The notes under the pieces: generated by a model
Told to the model about the DNA's origin: nothing
The model's input: only the letters and a program-made list of their open reading frames with translations
Database searches by the model: none
From: an uncultured Pelagibacteraceae bacterium
Lineage (GTDB): Bacteria; Pseudomonadota; Alphaproteobacteria; Pelagibacterales; Pelagibacteraceae
Assembly (NCBI GenBank): GCA_902517615.1
Contig: CABYCY010000001.1
Location: 108,361 to 172,360, forward strand
Reading direction: 5' to 3'
DNA length: 64,000 nt
Part shown: piece by piece, positions 53,510-63,106 of the stretch
How the letters are laid out: each line of letters starts with the position of its first letter
How positions within the stretch are numbered: position 1 is the stretch's first letter
Program-made: the position numbers and the translations under genes

Positions 53510-53814
53510 TTATCCTTTTTCTTTTTTTTATACATTGCTAACATTCTTTGAGTTACGAGAAATCCCCCAAAAATATTAATCGCTGCTAACGCTATAGCTA
53601 AAAAACCAAAAATTGTTGAAGTATTAAATACGCTTTCAGAATTTCCTGATAAACCTGCAATTATAGCCCCAACAATTATTACTGAGGAAATTGCGTTAGT
53701 AACAGACATTAAAGGTGTATGTAGAGATGGAGTAACACTCCAAACTACATAATATCCAACAAATATTGATAGGATAAATATACTTAATCTAAATATTATA
53801 GGATCTATTTCCAT
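53506..53814 (-). CDS. NAD(P) transhydrogenase alpha subunit, membrane part (alpha-2)
   Basis: TM segments with TPSLHTPLMSVTNAISSVIIVGA. Confidence 0.94.
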   Translation of the reverse strand: MEIDPIIFRLSIFILSIFVGYYVVWSVTPSLHTPLMSVTNAISSVIIVGAIIAGLSGNSESVFNTSTIFGFLAIALAAINIFGGFLVTQRMLAMYKKKKKDK

Positions 53815-53817
53815 AAC

Positions 53818-54906
53818 TTATTTTATTAGCGTCTTTTCAATAATTTCATCTTCTAAATTAATATTTATTTTTTTATTTTCTTTATCTAATAAATTATCAA
53901 CAAAGTTAAAAACATTTTTTGCATATAAATTTGAAGCTGAAACAGGTAGTTTATTTAGAATATTACTTTCACCCATTATCCTTACTCCATTTTTTTCAAC
54001 AATTGTATCTACTTCTGTAAATGCAGTATTTCCTCCCTGAATTGCTGCAAGATCATATATAATAGATCCTGCTTGCATGTTATTAACCATATTGTCTTTT
54101 ATAATTAATGGTGCTTTTTTACCTGGAATTAAAGCTGTACAAATCACAATATCAATTTTTTTTAAAGTTTCAGATAATAGCTCTTCCTGTTTTTTTTTAA
54201 AATCATCTGAGGCTTCTTTTGCATAACCACCCTCAGTTTCTAAATTTTCTGAACCCTCTACGGTTAGAAATTTACCACCTAAACTTTCAACTTGTTCTTT
54301 GGATGCCATTCTAACATCGGTAGCAAAAACTATTGCCCCCATACGCTTTGCCGTTGCAATTGCTTGAAGTCCTGCAACACCTGCGCCTACAACCAAAACT
54401 TTTGCTGCTGGAATTGTTCCTGCTGCTGTCATCATCATGGGTATCGCTTTTTTAAAATTTGAAAATGACTCAACAACAGCTTTATATCCAGCAAGGTTTG
54501 CTTGGGAAGATAATATGTCCATAGATTGTGCTCTTGTTATTCTTGGGAGTAATTCTAAAGAAAAAATATTTATTTTTTTTTTAGATAAAGCTTCTAATTT
54601 ATCCTTATTATTATAGGGATCTAAAACTCCTATTAATGTCTGGTTTTCTTTAATCAAATTACATTTGTCATCTGAAAGTATTCCTAGTTGAACAATAACC
54701 TCTGAGGAACTTAATATTTCAGTATCATTATCTGTGATTTTAACGCCTAAGGCTAGAAATTCCTCATCGTTTATCCCAAGATGAGATCCATAATTTTTAC
54801 TCAAAATAACTTCGAACCCAAGTGAAATATATTTTTTTATAATTTCTGGAGTGATAGCAATCCTCTTCTCGATATTCTGATTTTCTAATACAGACCCAAT
54901 TCTCAT
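53818..54906 (-). CDS. pntA: NAD(P) transhydrogenase alpha subunit, soluble part (alpha-1)
   Basis: RIAITPEIIKKY, VLVVGAGVAGLQAIATAKRMGAIVFATDVR. Confidence 0.96.
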   Translation of the reverse strand: MRIGSVLENQNIEKRIAITPEIIKKYISLGFEVILSKNYGSHLGINDEEFLALGVKITDNDTEILSSSEVIVQLGILSDDKCNLIKENQTLIGVLDPYNNKDKLEALSKKKINIFSLELLPRITRAQSMDILSSQANLAGYKAVVESFSNFKKAIPMMMTAAGTIPAAKVLVVGAGVAGLQAIATAKRMGAIVFATDVRMASKEQVESLGGKFLTVEGSENLETEGGYAKEASDDFKKKQEELLSETLKKIDIVICTALIPGKKAPLIIKDNMVNNMQAGSIIYDLAAIQGGNTAFTEVDTIVEKNGVRIMGESNILNKLPVSASNLYAKNVFNFVDNLLDKENKKININLEDEIIEKTLIK

Positions 54907-54915
54907 TTTGTAACT

Positions 54916-55026
54916 TTACAATAAGAAGAGTGCCATTAAAACTAAAACAAAGATAACAGCGACAGTTCCCCACAGAACAAATTTAGTAAAATTATTCCAA
55001 GTATTTTTATGGTTTTCGTTATCCAT
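54916..55026 (-). CDS. 36-aa single-TM protein, candidate aa3-type cytochrome c oxidase subunit IV
   Basis: Not in the ORF track. Reverse strand reads MDNENHKNTWNNFTKFVLWGTVAVIFVLVLMALFLL-stop; resembles the subunit IV family, often near pntA in alphaproteobacteria. Confidence 0.55.
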   Translation of the reverse strand: MDNENHKNTWNNFTKFVLWGTVAVIFVLVLMALFLL

Positions 55027-55031
55027 AAAAA

Positions 55032-55157
55032 TTATTTTTGTCTTGCTTTAAATTTTGGGTTAGTTTTGTTAATTATATAAACCCGACCTCTTCTTCTAAC
55101 TAACTTAGAATTAAGATCTCTTTTTTTAATTGATTTTAAAGAACTTTTAATTTTCAT
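55032..55157 (-). CDS. rpmJ: 50S ribosomal protein L36
   Basis: [41 protein letters not shown]; supplied ORF extends wrongly into 5S rRNA. Confidence 0.94.
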   Translation of the reverse strand: MKIKSSLKSIKKRDLNSKLVRRRGRVYIINKTNPKFKARQK

Positions 55158-55167
55158 ATTTTTATTA

Positions 55168-55283
55168 GCCTGGCAATGTCCTACTCTTCCATGTCTTAAG
55201 ACAAAGTACCATTGGCGCTGAAAGGCTTGACTTCCGAGTTCGGAATGGGATCGGGTATTACACTTTCGCAATAATCACCAGGC
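55168..55283 (-). rRNA. rrf: 5S ribosomal RNA (orphan)
   Basis: Minus strand GCCTGGTGATTATTGCGAAAGTGTAATACCCGATCCCATTCCGAACTCGGAAGTCAAGC...ATGGAAGAGTAGGACATTGCCAGGC; terminal GCCTGG/CCAGGC helix. Confidence 0.97.
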
Positions 55284-55375
55284 ACGGCACTTATATTGAA
55301 ATATATATTTTTGTAAATATTAATATTTAACTAAATAACTAATTTTTTAACAATAATTCCTATATTTTAATTCAA

Positions 55376-55395
55376 TTTACTGATTATTCAGTAAA
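55376..55395 (-). terminator. Weak hairpin, possible terminator downstream of the epimerase gene
   Basis: Inverted repeat TTTACTGA-TTAT-TCAGTAAA between the epimerase stop (55409) and 5S; only AT-rich sequence follows, no clean U-tract. Confidence 0.4.
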
Positions 55396-55408
55396 ATTTG
55401 ATTTCAAT

Positions 55409-56413
55409 TTAAAATATTTTGTTTTTCCATGTTTCAGGAGTCAGATGATTTATGATTTCCAAGTTATAATTATAAGAAAATTCTCTTGGCCCTCTTTTCT
55501 TAATATAATCAATTAAACGAGTTATAGTATCATCTAGAGTATTTTTGGTAGAGTATTTTAAAATATTTTTCGCCTTTTCATTTGAACAATTAGCGAATTT
55601 AACCTCTCCTGGACGATCTGGATAAAATATTGGTTCTCTATTAAATTGGAGCTTATTTGAAATCATTTTATACAAACTATTTATTGTTATGAAATTTTCA
55701 TCAGATGGACCTATATTTATTACCTCTGATTTGATTTTATCATCTGTTATCATTTTATCTAAACAATAAAGACAATCATTAACGTCTGAAAAAGATCTTT
55801 TTTGTTCTCCATCTCCGTAAATAATTGGAGATTTATTTTGTAACATTAAATTAATCATAATCGATGCTACATTTCTATATGGATCATCATATTTTTGATT
55901 TTCTCCAATGATGTTATGAGGTACTGCAATATTATACTCTACACCATGCATTTCACATAAATTGATAAGTATTTTTTCCGCTGAAAGTTTAGATATTCCA
56001 TAAGGATCAACAGGTATAGGTTTGTCATTTTCGTCAAACGGTATTTTAATTTTACCATATCTTGCCATTGAAGAACAAAATACTATTCTCTTTACTTTAT
56101 TTTGTATTGCCGCGCTAAACACTGATGTTGAACCAGAAACTATGTTTTTACTTATTAGGTGAGGAGAAAAAACTGAAAGACCTTCATGGGCATATGCAGC
56201 AGAATGCACCACTACATCAACGCCTTTAAAAATTTTTTTTAATTCATCGTAATTTTCACAATCTATTTCATAAAAATTTACTCTTTCATCTACATTTAAA
56301 ATATCTCCTCCAACCATATTATCATTACCACTTACTTTAAAATTTTTAGATAAATAATAATTTGCAAGGTTTGAGCCTAAAAATCCAGCAACACCAGTTA
56401 TAAATATATGCAT
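55409..56413 (-). CDS. NAD-dependent sugar epimerase/dehydratase (extended SDR)
   Basis: ITGVAGFLGSNLA, CSSMARYG, DPYGISKLSAEK (YxxxK). Confidence 0.9.
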   Translation of the reverse strand: MHIFITGVAGFLGSNLANYYLSKNFKVSGNDNMVGGDILNVDERVNFYEIDCENYDELKKIFKGVDVVVHSAAYAHEGLSVFSPHLISKNIVSGSTSVFSAAIQNKVKRIVFCSSMARYGKIKIPFDENDKPIPVDPYGISKLSAEKILINLCEMHGVEYNIAVPHNIIGENQKYDDPYRNVASIMINLMLQNKSPIIYGDGEQKRSFSDVNDCLYCLDKMITDDKIKSEVINIGPSDENFITINSLYKMISNKLQFNREPIFYPDRPGEVKFANCSNEKAKNILKYSTKNTLDDTITRLIDYIKKRGPREFSYNYNLEIINHLTPETWKNKIF

Positions 56414-56489
56414 AAGTTAAGAAATACTCAATAAACCAAAAAGATGCTTTATACAAATTTTTTTTTAAAATTTTTTAACAATTTTTAGT

Positions 56490-57539
56490 TTAAGATTTTT
56501 TTTTAATACTTCTTTTTAAACATATATTCAAAATAAAAATATATAAAGCGAGAAAAAGAAGGATTAATGATAAGGGATTTATATTTAGTAAATTAAATAA
56601 GAAAATTGGGCTAAAGATAAATAAAAAAATTATTATCATCGTTTTTCTATAATTAAATGTTCTCATTAAAATGTGATGAAAATGATTATTGTCTCCTTCG
56701 AAAGGACTCTTATTATTTAAGAATCTTAAAATTGACAATCTAATCATATCAATACCAGGCAACATCATGTACAAAAAAATTTCCTCTGCATAATAATTTT
56801 TATTCCAATTATGATCGCTGATAATAATAGTTGCTATAAAAAAAGATAAAAAATATGAACCATTGTTACCTAAAAAAGTTTTTTCTTTTAAGTTCATGTA
56901 TGAAAAAAAAATAAGACTTAATAAAAAAACAATTAAAAATTTATGATCAATCCCTTTAATATAGAATATTAAGAGAAAAGATGAATATAAAATCGAACTT
57001 TGAAGATTTAAACCATCAAACATATTTGAGGCATTCATGAATGCTAAAAAACAAAATAAAGTTAAAAAAATTGAAAAATTGTTAAAATAGATTTTATTTT
57101 CAAAATTGTAAAATTGTAAACTTGAAATAGGAATATTTGGATTTGAAATTAATAATAAGTAAATACAAACTAAAAATAATAATGTTTTTTTTAATGGTGA
57201 AACGTCATACATATCATCATAAAAACCAACTATATAAATTAATGTAATTACTATTAAAAATGTAAGTAATTGTTTAAATGATATAAATCTTAAATTAAAA
57301 AAAAATTCACTGTACACTGTTGAATTAAATTGAAAGTATAACTCAAACAAAAAAAACAGAGATATATTAATAAAAAAAAATAAACCTCCTAAAAGTGGAG
57401 TTGGCTTTGTATGTATTTTTTTTTTATTATTTGGGAAATCTATTATTTTTAAAAATTTTGCTAATGGGAAAGCTTTATATAAAATAATTAAATTACATAA
57501 TGATATAATAAGTAAAAAAATTATAAATAAATTACTCAT
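56490..57539 (-). CDS. WecA/MraY-like polyprenyl-phosphate glycosyl-1-phosphate transferase (GT4)
   Basis: HTKPTPLLGGLFFF, GFYDDMYDVSPLKK, NMFDGLNLQSS, FLGNNGSYFLSFF, DNNHFHHILM; multi-TM. Confidence 0.92.
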   Translation of the reverse strand: MSNLFIIFLLIISLCNLIILYKAFPLAKFLKIIDFPNNKKKIHTKPTPLLGGLFFFINISLFFLFELYFQFNSTVYSEFFFNLRFISFKQLLTFLIVITLIYIVGFYDDMYDVSPLKKTLLFLVCIYLLLISNPNIPISSLQFYNFENKIYFNNFSIFLTLFCFLAFMNASNMFDGLNLQSSILYSSFLLIFYIKGIDHKFLIVFLLSLIFFSYMNLKEKTFLGNNGSYFLSFFIATIIISDHNWNKNYYAEEIFLYMMLPGIDMIRLSILRFLNNKSPFEGDNNHFHHILMRTFNYRKTMIIIFLFIFSPIFLFNLLNINPLSLILLFLALYIFILNICLKRSIKKKS

Positions 57540-58821
57540 TTTTTAAATCAACTTTTTGCATATGAATTGATAAATAAAGACTCACTGGTAGATAATAAAC
57601 AATACTAATCCAATTATTAAAAAAATTACCGCTTGTAACAAATGGAAAAATATTAGCTGAAATTATAGATAATAAACAAATTTTAAAAAAAAAATATTTG
57701 TCTCTATTGATATTTTTTTCTAAAAGATTTCGAAAAAATAAAATTATTAAATACATATAAATAATAAATAAAAACAATAAACCAATAACTCCATTCTCAA
57801 CAGCTATTTGTAATAAAGTATTATGTGGATGTGTTGAGCAACTACTTACTGATCTTTTAAAATTTCCACAATTTTCATAATACATGTTATGACCATGGCC
57901 TAAAATTGGTTTTTCCAAAAACATTTTATAAGCTGCTACGTACAATTCGTGATGATCTGGTGAAAAAATTACAAATTTTTCTGGTGAGGTATATGAATTA
58001 TTTTTAAAATCTGAATTTAAAAATGCAAATGTCGACACAACCATTCTATTTTTTACGTTTGTATTTGTTAAAGTTATTAAAAAAATAATCGAGAAAAGTA
58101 TTAATAAAAAAACTGAAATTTTTTTTTTAAGATTTTTTGATTGAAATAAAATGTAAACAATACAAAATATTGTTATGAAAAAAGATAATCTTTCACCAGA
58201 TAAAAATACAATTATGAAAGCAGATGTTAAGAAAAAAATAAAATAAATATTATTTATTTTTTTTTTGCAAAATATATAAACCCCTAATAATACAAATATT
58301 GTTCTAGAGATGTAGCTCCCTAATATTAATTCACTTCCAAAAAAACCGCTTACTCTAGTAGTCATAGTTTGAGTATAAGAATCTTTCAGATAATAAATAC
58401 TTTGATTAAATAAATTTTTACCAAAAATCACTTGAACATAAGCATCTAAAATCAATATTACTAAGGTAAATAACATGAATTTAAAAAATGATTTATAAAA
58501 ATTTACATTTACTTTCGATAAATATACAACTGCCAATGAAAATAATAAAAACCTAATATAAGGTAATGAAGATTTAAGAGAAGACAAACTATCTGCAGCC
58601 CAAATAGACGAAGTAATTAAATATAGATAAAATGCTAAAAAAAACTTTGTGAAATAATTATTATAATAATTCCACAACTGATATTTAAAAGTATAAATTA
58701 AAAAAAAAAATCCTAAAAGTGTTACAATAAGGTCACTCAAAAAAGGGCCTGTAATTAAAGCAGCAGGTAATAAATAAAATAAATAAGAAAATGTTAAAAC
58801 TAAATTTTTCTTATTTAACAT
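57532..58821 (-). CDS. O-antigen ligase/polymerase-like membrane protein
   Basis: Multi-TM, PILGHGHNMYYENC and STHPHNTLLQIAVENGVIGLL Wzy_C/WaaL signature. Confidence 0.87.
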   Translation of the reverse strand: MLNKKNLVLTFSYLFYLLPAALITGPFLSDLIVTLLGFFFLIYTFKYQLWNYYNNYFTKFFLAFYLYLITSSIWAADSLSSLKSSLPYIRFLLFSLAVVYLSKVNVNFYKSFFKFMLFTLVILILDAYVQVIFGKNLFNQSIYYLKDSYTQTMTTRVSGFFGSELILGSYISRTIFVLLGVYIFCKKKINNIYFIFFLTSAFIIVFLSGERLSFFITIFCIVYILFQSKNLKKKISVFLLILFSIIFLITLTNTNVKNRMVVSTFAFLNSDFKNNSYTSPEKFVIFSPDHHELYVAAYKMFLEKPILGHGHNMYYENCGNFKRSVSSCSTHPHNTLLQIAVENGVIGLLFLFIIYMYLIILFFRNLLEKNINRDKYFFFKICLLSIISANIFPFVTSGNFFNNWISIVYYLPVSLYLSIHMQKVDLKNE

Positions 58822-58824
58822 TCT

Positions 58825-60648
58825 TTACAACCAGCCTTTATATTTATTATAAATTATAGCCAAATATTCATAAAATATAATTTTAATATTATTAAAATTA
58901 ATACCCCATTGGATTGTCTTGTTAGGCGTGTCTGTCATTTTGGGTATTATAATATTAATGCCTGGATAATTTTTTTTCCAAATTAATTTACTTCTAAAAG
59001 TATGGTAAGGAGATGTCAGGAATATTATATTATTTGATTGATCAACTAGTAAATAGTTACTAACTACTTTAATGTTTTCAAATGTATTATAAGGGTCATC
59101 TTTGATTACAATTACATCCTCTTTTTTTATACCTTCACTTAATAATAAGGATTTAATTATTTCCGCTTCGCTATATATTGCTCGTCTTCCTGTTAAAATA
59201 ACTTTAATATCAGGATATTTACCTTTTATTTTTTTGATATCTATAATTCTTTTTTGAAAACTCAAATTATGATACTCGTTTTCACCATCTCCTGAAAAAA
59301 CTACCATAGTTTTTGCATATTTTAATTCATTCTCCACTACTAGAAAATTTCCAAAAAATGGAATTAAAGGAGACTTAAAAAATATTACTAAAAATACTAA
59401 AACTATAGAAACTTTTTTTATGTTTGTATAAAATAAACTATTGTATTTTCTAATAAATTTTAACTTCCAGCTAATATCACTAAGTTTTTTCTTTACTATT
59501 TTATTATAAATCAATTCATTAAAAAATTTAAATCTACTTTCCCAAGAATTTTTTTTTGCAGCTAAAATTCTATTTCTAATTTTAAATTTTGTATTATTTT
59601 TTAAATTCTCATTAATTTTTTCATTAAATTTTTCATAAGAATTTCCTATTTGAATTATATTTTTATATTTTTTATTATATATATTGGTCTCTTTAAGGTT
59701 TGTAGATACAACGGGTATTCCCATCGATAAATACTCATTGAGCTTACAGCTATAAACACTGTTAGTAAAATCATTAACTTTGTATGGAATTATACCTACA
59801 TCAAAACCTTTTATATATGATGGGAGTCGACTGTGTTTTATCTCATTAATAAAATATATATTTTTGATATTTTGCAGTTTTTTCACATTTGCATAAATTC
59901 TACCAATAATTACAAAATTCAATTGAGGGTTATTTTTACTCAGAAATTCTAACAAATTTAAGTCAAAAACTTCTGTGATGGCTCCAATATAACCAACTAT
60001 TGGCTTACCTTTAATGGGATTTATTTTTTTTACACTTTTAAAATTGAATTTATTTAATTCAACACCTGCTGGTAAAAGGAATACTTCTTTGGTAAATCTA
60101 CCAGCTTTCTTCTTAAGATTATCAGAAATTACAAAAGAAATATCAGACTCTTTAAAAAATAATTTTTCCAAATCGTCAATTTTTTTATTTTTATTATTAA
60201 TTCCTTTCATTTCATTTGCACAATAATAAATATTTATATTGGCATTTACTAAATTTTTAATTTCATGGGATAATGGAGTAGGTAAAAATGATATTAAAAT
60301 ATCATTTTTAAATTTTAAAGTTTTAAACCAATTTGATAAAAGAAAATTAACTATAAACAAATTGATGTAATAAAAAAATTTAATGAATGGAAATGGAAAT
60401 ACTATTGGTGAAAATATAAATAGATTTTTTTTTTTTTCTGCAAAACCTTTGGCACTTTTAGACCAATTTATAATTCTATCTTTAATTCGAGATAAATCAG
60501 AAATTTTAGCAGTTCTTATGCCTGTGTTTTCAATGAATAAAACCCTATTATTTTGACTTACCAAAGAAGTAACAAGCCTATGCTGAGTTTGCCAATTTGT
60601 TTTCCAATCAATTGATCCTATTATGATTATATCCTTGTTTTTTATCAT
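58825..60648 (-). CDS. Apparent fusion: N-terminal glycosyltransferase plus C-terminal TM and DUF218 (YdcF/SanA/ElyC-like) domain
   Basis: N-terminal GT1-type KPIVGYIGAITEVFDL...LNEYLSMGIPVVSTNL; C-terminal TM then MVVFSGDGENEYHNLSFQKRI...VILTGRRAIYSEAE...DDPYNTFEN...FLTSPYHTFRSKLIW. Confidence 0.83.
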   Translation of the reverse strand: MIKNKDIIIIGSIDWKTNWQTQHRLVTSLVSQNNRVLFIENTGIRTAKISDLSRIKDRIINWSKSAKGFAEKKKNLFIFSPIVFPFPFIKFFYYINLFIVNFLLSNWFKTLKFKNDILISFLPTPLSHEIKNLVNANINIYYCANEMKGINNKNKKIDDLEKLFFKESDISFVISDNLKKKAGRFTKEVFLLPAGVELNKFNFKSVKKINPIKGKPIVGYIGAITEVFDLNLLEFLSKNNPQLNFVIIGRIYANVKKLQNIKNIYFINEIKHSRLPSYIKGFDVGIIPYKVNDFTNSVYSCKLNEYLSMGIPVVSTNLKETNIYNKKYKNIIQIGNSYEKFNEKINENLKNNTKFKIRNRILAAKKNSWESRFKFFNELIYNKIVKKKLSDISWKLKFIRKYNSLFYTNIKKVSIVLVFLVIFFKSPLIPFFGNFLVVENELKYAKTMVVFSGDGENEYHNLSFQKRIIDIKKIKGKYPDIKVILTGRRAIYSEAEIIKSLLLSEGIKKEDVIVIKDDPYNTFENIKVVSNYLLVDQSNNIIFLTSPYHTFRSKLIWKKNYPGINIIIPKMTDTPNKTIQWGINFNNIKIIFYEYLAIIYNKYKGWL

Positions 60649-61913
60649 AATCTAAAATCAGAATACTTTTTATCAAAATGTCCTTTTAAATCAAAAAATA
60701 TATTTTTTTGTTTTAAATAAGATTTAATAACTTTAATACCTTTTTTTACTATATTTTTATGAGGTACTGCCAAAATAATTATATCAAATGTATTTTTTTT
60801 TAATCTTTTTTCTAAAATAATATCTTCCTCTTCGAGACTTTTAATATTAGCAACTCCATCATAAACGTAAACTTTTTTATATTTATTTTTTATTAATTTA
60901 CAAAGTTTTAGTGATTGTGAATTCCTAATATCTGGACAATTTTCTTTAAAAGTAACTCCAAGCATTAAAATTTTTAAATTTTTTTTATTAAGTTTTTTTA
61001 TTTTTATATGTTTTTCGAGTTGCAAAGTTATGTATTTAGCCATTGAATCATTTAATTTTCTTCCAGCTAATATTATTTGTGGTTTATACCCTAACAATTT
61101 TGATTTATAAGTTAAATAATAAGGGTCTACTCCAATGCAATGACCTCCTACTAAACCTGGTGAATATTTGTGAAAATTCCATTTAGTCGAAGCTGCATTT
61201 ATTACTTGATTTGTATCAATATTTAATTTTGAGCAAATTATAGATAGCTCATTTGCTAAAGCTATATTTAAATCTCTTTGAGTATTTTCAATTACTTTAG
61301 CGGCCTCTGCCACCATTATCGAAGAGGTTGGAACAATTCTTGCTTTAATTATTTTTCCATACATAAATTTTAATGTATTTAATGTTTTTTTGTTTGAGGC
61401 AGATACAATTTTTGAAATTTTTTCTAATTTGTGCTTTTTATCACCTGGATTAATCCTTTCAGGAGAATATCCACAAAAAAAGTCTTTATTATATTTAAGT
61501 TTTGAGATTTTTTCTATTACAGGAACACATTGTTCTTCTGTTGCACCAGGATATACTGTGGATTCATAAACTATAATAGATTTTCTATTCATAACCTTTG
61601 CAACCAAACTTGAAGCCTTCTTTAAATAGTAAAAATCTGGTTTGTTTTTTTTTGTAACAGGAGACGGAACGGTAATAATAAATATATTACATTCCTTTAA
61701 ATCTTTTAATTCATTTGAAAAAAAAATTTTTTTTGCTTTTAAAAATTCACTTAAATTGGCTTCGTTTGTTATGTCTTTTTTATTTTTTAATTGCAAAATT
61801 CTTTTTTTATTTAAATCAAATCCTACAACTTTGAAAAAGCGGCCAAGAGATAAAGCTAAAGGAGTTCCAACATAACCTAATCCTATAACACCAATAATTA
61901 AATTTTGTTTCAT
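60645..61913 (-). CDS. Nucleotide-sugar dehydrogenase, UDP-HexNAc 6-dehydrogenase type (TviB/WbpO-like)
   Basis: IGVIGLGYVGTPLALSLGRFF, YESTVYPGATEEQCVPVIE, GYSPERINPGDKKH, GLVGGHCIGVDPYYL. Confidence 0.9.
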   Translation of the reverse strand: MKQNLIIGVIGLGYVGTPLALSLGRFFKVVGFDLNKKRILQLKNKKDITNEANLSEFLKAKKIFFSNELKDLKECNIFIITVPSPVTKKNKPDFYYLKKASSLVAKVMNRKSIIVYESTVYPGATEEQCVPVIEKISKLKYNKDFFCGYSPERINPGDKKHKLEKISKIVSASNKKTLNTLKFMYGKIIKARIVPTSSIMVAEAAKVIENTQRDLNIALANELSIICSKLNIDTNQVINAASTKWNFHKYSPGLVGGHCIGVDPYYLTYKSKLLGYKPQIILAGRKLNDSMAKYITLQLEKHIKIKKLNKKNLKILMLGVTFKENCPDIRNSQSLKLCKLIKNKYKKVYVYDGVANIKSLEEEDIILEKRLKKNTFDIIILAVPHKNIVKKGIKVIKSYLKQKNIFFDLKGHFDKKYSDFRL

Positions 61914-63025
61914 TGCTTTAGTTGGTTGATTAATTTTTTATACCTTTCGAAAACAATTTTTTCATTAAAGTAAGTCTCGGCTTTTTTTCTACTATTTTGA
62001 CCCATAATCAATCTTTTTTTATAGTTAAGGTTTAAAAACCTATGCATAGCTCTTAAAAGAGATTTTTCACTTTTTACTTTGCATAAAAAACCGTTATATC
62101 CATCATTTATGACTTCTCTACAACCTGGCACATTTGTTGTAATAGCGGGTATACCCATAGCTGAGGACTCCAATAATACTCTTGGGAGTCCTTCTCTATA
62201 AGATGGCAAAACAACACAATCTGATTTGAGTAAATATTTTTTTATATTTTTTTTTTGTCCAAGAAAATTTAGAACTTTTTTATTTTTAAATATTAAGTAA
62301 TCGTTGTTAGAAATTGATGAACTATTTTTACTATCAATAGAACCAATAACTGAAAATGTTACTTTAATTTTTTTATTTACTTTTATTTGCTGCGCAGCGT
62401 TTATAAATTCTATTATACCTTTATCTTTAAGTAGTCTTCCAATAAATAAAAAGTTAATATTTTTATTATTTATTTGTTTTTTTTTCGAAACAGTATATTT
62501 TTTTAAATCTATTCCCGATCCAGGTATCAAAAATGAATTTTTTGTTTTAACTAACCTTTTTTTAATAAAAAGATTTCTGTCATCTTTGTTTTGAAATAAA
62601 GTGACATTATTTTTTCCTAAGGCAATTTTATAAAATATTATAACTATATTTGTAAAAATAGTATTTTTGATAAAAGCTGTTCCCAATCCAGTAATATTTA
62701 TTATTGATTTTATATTTAAAATTTTTGCGACTAACCCACCATAAATATTTATTTTATGAGTGAAGCCTAAAAAAAAATCAGGTTTTTCAATATAAAAAAT
62801 TTTTAAAAATTGTAATATTAATTTTAAATCATCGAATGGAGAAAAACTATTTCTATTAATAGGTATTTCTAAAAATTTGACTTTAAGTTTTTTAATATGT
62901 TTAAGTGAAGAATCTTTTTTTGATAAAATCAATAAATTATTTTTATCTTTTAAAAAAAATTTAATTAGATTTTTTCTAAAATTTAAAATATTCCAGCTAG
63001 AGTTAGAACTAATAATTATTTTCAT
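61910..63025 (-). CDS. Glycosyltransferase, GT4/GT1 fold
   Basis: FIGRLLKDKGIIEFINAA, VLPSYREGLPRVLLESSAMGIPAITTNVPGCREVINDGYNGFL. Confidence 0.93.
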   Translation of the reverse strand: MKIIISSNSSWNILNFRKNLIKFFLKDKNNLLILSKKDSSLKHIKKLKVKFLEIPINRNSFSPFDDLKLILQFLKIFYIEKPDFFLGFTHKINIYGGLVAKILNIKSIINITGLGTAFIKNTIFTNIVIIFYKIALGKNNVTLFQNKDDRNLFIKKRLVKTKNSFLIPGSGIDLKKYTVSKKKQINNKNINFLFIGRLLKDKGIIEFINAAQQIKVNKKIKVTFSVIGSIDSKNSSSISNNDYLIFKNKKVLNFLGQKKNIKKYLLKSDCVVLPSYREGLPRVLLESSAMGIPAITTNVPGCREVINDGYNGFLCKVKSEKSLLRAMHRFLNLNYKKRLIMGQNSRKKAETYFNEKIVFERYKKLINQLKQ

Positions 63026-63106
63026 AATTTCTATTTGATAAATAAATATAAATAATGTTTAATAATACATGAATAAAAAAAATATTGTAATTTCCAAAAA
63101 AAAATT

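Noticed and set aside
55160-55271. N-terminal 38 residues of ORF 55032..55271 ([17 protein letters not shown]...)
   Set aside because: Translation of the 5S rRNA gene; the real protein is rpmJ starting at 55157
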